DNA from: Paenibacillus methanolicus
Lineage (GTDB): Bacteria > Bacillota > Bacilli > Paenibacillales > Paenibacillaceae
Length of the DNA stretch: 64,000 nt
Assembly: GCF_008124765.1 (NCBI RefSeq)
Contig: NZ_VNHS01000001.1
Coordinates: forward strand, 248,001-312,000
Reading direction: 5' to 3'
Under the pieces are notes generated by a model, which saw only the letters and a program-made list of their open reading frames with translations, did not search any database and was not told the DNA's origin. This document shows positions 61,752 through 64,000 of this stretch, piece after piece. Within the stretch, counting starts at the first letter, position 1; every line of letters begins with the position of its first letter. Made by a program: the position numbers and the translations under genes.

Positions 61752-63554
61752 TTGGTTCTGGAAGAACGGTATGTGCAATTGTACGAATCGCGTACTCGCG
61801 ATCATGCGATCGGGGAGGATTACGACATTACGCTGGACGAGCTGGCGGAACTATGGACGTGCTCGAGACGCAACGTGAAGCTCATTATCCGAAGAATGGA
61901 GGAGGAAGGGCTGATTCGATGGCAGGCGGGGCTGGGACGCGGACATCGCTCTCGAATCGCTTTCCGGACGGAGCTGGAGAGCTACTTGCTGGATCTGGCG
62001 ATCAAACGGGCATCCGGCGGCGCGTATAAAGCGGCGATCGAGCTGCTGGAGCGATACGGCCGGCATACCGGAGCGAACCGCAAATTCATGGAGTGGCTGA
62101 GCGGACGATTCGGATTTCAGCAGGAGGACGGAGGACCGGTAGGAATGGACATGCTCCGGTTGCCGATTTATCGATCGGTCATTACGCTTGATCCCGCGGA
62201 GGCGTTCTACGTGTTCGATTCGCATCTGATCCGGCAGCTATTCGATCGGCTGGTTCGGTTCGATATCGACTCGAATCAGATCGTGCCGGGTATCGCGCAT
62301 GATTGGAAGTCCGAGCAGGACGGGAAGGTATGGACGTTCTATCTGCGCAAAGGCGTTCGCTTCCACCACGGCCGCGAGCTGACGTCAGACGACGTCGCGT
62401 TCTCCATCGAAAGACAGCGCGCTTCCAGACCGGATAATTGGCTATTCCGCAGTTTGCTCGAGGTTGTGCCGATCGGTCCGCTGGTCGTCCGGTTTCAACT
62501 CCGAGGGCCGAATTTCATGCTGCCGCGGCTGCTCTGCGCCACGTCCATGTCGATCGTGCCCAAGGAGCTCGTATCGCAGCAACCGGAGTTCTGGCGGCTG
62601 CCCGTCGGATCAGGGCCGTTTCGGCTTTCCGTCTGGGCCGAGGACCGCATCGTGCTCGAAGCGCATCCGGCGTTTTTTGAAGGCCGCCCGCATTTGGATC
62701 TCGTCGAGCTGATTCTGCTTCCCGATGATGCGCCGATCTCCGACAGGTCGCGCAATTGGGGGCAGCTGCTCATGGACCACGAGCTGGTGGAGAAGCCGCC
62801 CGAGAGCGGGTGGGTCCTCAAGGAGAAGCTATGGAAGGGCTGCACCGTGCTCGCTTGGAATATGCGCAAGGACGGACCGCATCGCCATCCCACATTCCGC
62901 AAGGCCGTCGACCACGTGCTCGACCGAAGCGGAATGCTTCGGCTTACCGCCGTCCAACGCGGGGTGCCGGCGTCCGGCTTCCGCGTGCCGGAGACCGGAG
63001 AAGACGTCATCGACGATCACGATCCCGCGCTTGCAGTAGAATTGTTGTCCGAAGCGGGGTACGCCGGGGAGCCGATTACGCTTGTGACGTACAGCATTCA
63101 CGAGCGGGATGCGGAGTGGATTCGCGATCGGTGCGCGGAAGCGGGCATACCGGTACGCATCCGACTGGAATCATGGCGGTCGATCCGGCGCAAGGAGGCA
63201 ATCGCAGACGAAGATTGCCTATTGTACGGCGTTGGCTTGGGGGATGGGGAGGCGGACGTCATCGAGGTTTATGAGCAGCCGGATGGCTTTATCCCCGCTT
63301 ATATGGAACCCGATTTGAAGGCATGGGTCGGGGAGCAAGTCGACCTGGTCTTGTCGAAGCGCGATGAGCAAGAACGCGCTCGAGTTCTTGGCGGAATCGA
63401 GCGCCGTATGCGCGAAGAAGCGCATCTGCTATTCCTGCTGCACAAGAAGCTGACGACGTACATTCACCCGGCGGTCAAAGGCGTGCGGTTTAATTCGCTC
63501 GGCTGGATCGATTTCAACCGGGTGTGGATCGATTCGACGGAGGCCGTGACGTAG
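61752..63554 (+). CDS. SgrR-like regulator: HTH domain fused to a family-5 solute-binding domain
   Basis: The 600-residue cytosolic protein begins with an SgrR_N-type winged helix (TLDELAELWTCSRRNVKLIIRRMEEEGLIRWQAGLGRGHRSRIAF about 27-71). From about 145 on it is an SBP_bac_5 oligopeptide-binding-type domain (LFDRLVRFDIDSNQIVPGIAHDWKSEQDGKVWTFYLRKGVRFHHGRELTSDDVAFSIER; GSGPFRLSVWAEDRIVLEAHPAFFEG), without a signal sequence. Such fusions act as intracellular ligand-sensing transcription factors. TTG 61752 is the start, with GGGGGGAGCG ahead. No transport gene is adjacent, so its target and ligand are unknown. Confidence 0.88.
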   Translation: MVLEERYVQLYESRTRDHAIGEDYDITLDELAELWTCSRRNVKLIIRRMEEEGLIRWQAGLGRGHRSRIAFRTELESYLLDLAIKRASGGAYKAAIELLERYGRHTGANRKFMEWLSGRFGFQQEDGGPVGMDMLRLPIYRSVITLDPAEAFYVFDSHLIRQLFDRLVRFDIDSNQIVPGIAHDWKSEQDGKVWTFYLRKGVRFHHGRELTSDDVAFSIERQRASRPDNWLFRSLLEVVPIGPLVVRFQLRGPNFMLPRLLCATSMSIVPKELVSQQPEFWRLPVGSGPFRLSVWAEDRIVLEAHPAFFEGRPHLDLVELILLPDDAPISDRSRNWGQLLMDHELVEKPPESGWVLKEKLWKGCTVLAWNMRKDGPHRHPTFRKAVDHVLDRSGMLRLTAVQRGVPASGFRVPETGEDVIDDHDPALAVELLSEAGYAGEPITLVTYSIHERDAEWIRDRCAEAGIPVRIRLESWRSIRRKEAIADEDCLLYGVGLGDGEADVIEVYEQPDGFIPAYMEPDLKAWVGEQVDLVLSKRDEQERARVLGGIERRMREEAHLLFLLHKKLTTYIHPAVKGVRFNSLGWIDFNRVWIDSTEAVT

Positions 63555-63586
63555 GAGTAGACTTGCGACAAGAAGGACTGGCAGCG

Positions 63587-64000
63587 TTAGCGTTCGAGCT
63601 GTTCCGCCAAGCCGATTAGAAGTCCGTCTTTTCCGCGAATGTAGCAGAGCCGATACGAGTTCTCGTACTGTACCACTTCGCCAACGAGTTGAGCGCCATG
63701 CTTCGTAAGTCTGGCTACCAGATCGTCGATGTCTTCGACGGTGAACATGACGCGTAGATAACCGAGGGCATTTACAGGAGCAGTTCGGTGATCTGATATA
63801 GGAGGCGGGGCGACAAATCGTGAAAGTTCAAGTCGGCTGTGGCCATCTGGGGTAACCATCATAGCAATCTCTACATTCTGTGAACCCAGCCCGGTTACGC
63901 GGCCGGCCCATTCACCTTCGACCGTAGCTCGCCCTTCAAGCTTCAAGCCAATTTCCTCGAAGAAAGAAATTGCGTCATCAAGGGATTCGACGACGATGCC
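63587..64000 (-). CDS. VOC / glyoxalase-type protein (5' part beyond window edge)
   Basis: The frame stays open to the window end: before the first TTG-like start at 63946 the residues GIVVESLDDAISFFEEIGLK continue the typical VOC opening, so the true start is beyond 64000. The visible 137 residues show the beta-alpha-beta-beta-beta pattern: LDDAISFFEEIGLKLEGR, MMVTPDGHSRLELSRF, VNALGYLRVMFTVEDIDDLVARLTKHGAQLVG and YRLCYIRGKDGLLIGLAEQL. Metal-ligand-like Glu in LEL and GLLIGLAE are present. Function (lyase, dioxygenase or resistance) cannot be specified. It converges on the SgrR-like gene. Confidence 0.85.
   Translation of the reverse strand, partial: GIVVESLDDAISFFEEIGLKLEGRATVEGEWAGRVTGLGSQNVEIAMMVTPDGHSRLELSRFVAPPPISDHRTAPVNALGYLRVMFTVEDIDDLVARLTKHGAQLVGEVVQYENSYRLCYIRGKDGLLIGLAEQLER

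Overview
The window is a high-GC (about 60% by eye), Gram-positive chromosomal segment. A T-box leader, AGGAGG-type ribosome binding sites with frequent GTG/TTG starts, lipoprotein ABC systems, an AbrB-type regulator, a GlnK/GlnL pair, SLH domains and many plant-polysaccharide hydrolases all point to Paenibacillaceae (Paenibacillus/Cohnella-like). This assignment is inferred from gene content only. No rRNA, tRNA, CRISPR array, transposase or integrase was seen.

Layout. 1-1972: 3' part of a secreted PL11 rhamnogalacturonan lyase. 2279-6336: flavodoxin-fold oxidoreductase, a T-box riboswitch with aspartate-semialdehyde dehydrogenase, and a secreted copper-amine-oxidase-N-like protein with a small membrane protein. 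6337-15504: carbohydrate genes, namely a GH43 endo-arabinanase behind a perfect cre box, a secreted FnIII protein, an intracellular GH2 beta-galactosidase and a chitin-type AA10 LPMO, mixed with a DUF4184 membrane protein and a zinc-ribbon/low-complexity protein. 15603-20113: DUF2935 protein, S8 protease, a Lys/Ala-rich protein and a repeat-rich protein with a peptidase G2-like end. 20233-25058: GlnK-GlnL two-component system followed by a polar amino-acid ABC transporter. 25233-27575: AbrB-like regulator, an RDD remnant, an SPL-family radical SAM protein and a PP2C-like phosphatase.

27838-52870 is a glycan-uptake and degradation island. It holds an SBP-permease-permease sugar transporter, an AraC regulator divergent from a GH31 enzyme, a second AraC regulator divergent from an SDR / enolase-superfamily dehydratase / GH95 operon (suggesting an L-fucose or L-galactose route), a membrane-anchored YesN/AraC-type regulator, an LplBC transporter flanked by two paralogous LplA-like binding proteins, and a 1612-residue GH27 enzyme with CBM_X2-like modules and three SLH domains. 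The inferred scheme is that surface enzymes release galactose- or fucose-containing oligosaccharides, the lipoprotein ABC systems import them, and the leaderless GH31, GH95 and GH2 enzymes finish them in the cytosol.

53087-64000 is housekeeping and accessory: DUF554 protein, SDR, an Lsa-type ABC-F ribosome-protection protein directly behind an attenuator-like terminator, small membrane proteins, Rrf2 regulator, PepD dipeptidase, a BtrH-like cysteine-peptidase-fold protein, an SgrR-like regulator and a partial VOC protein.

The least explained signal is a dispersed intergenic element of about 130 bp (39491-39951 and 60109-60241). Its copies share a GNRA-capped hairpin and at least three more conserved helices and differ mostly in loops. 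It looks like a structured RNA or small non-autonomous mobile element.
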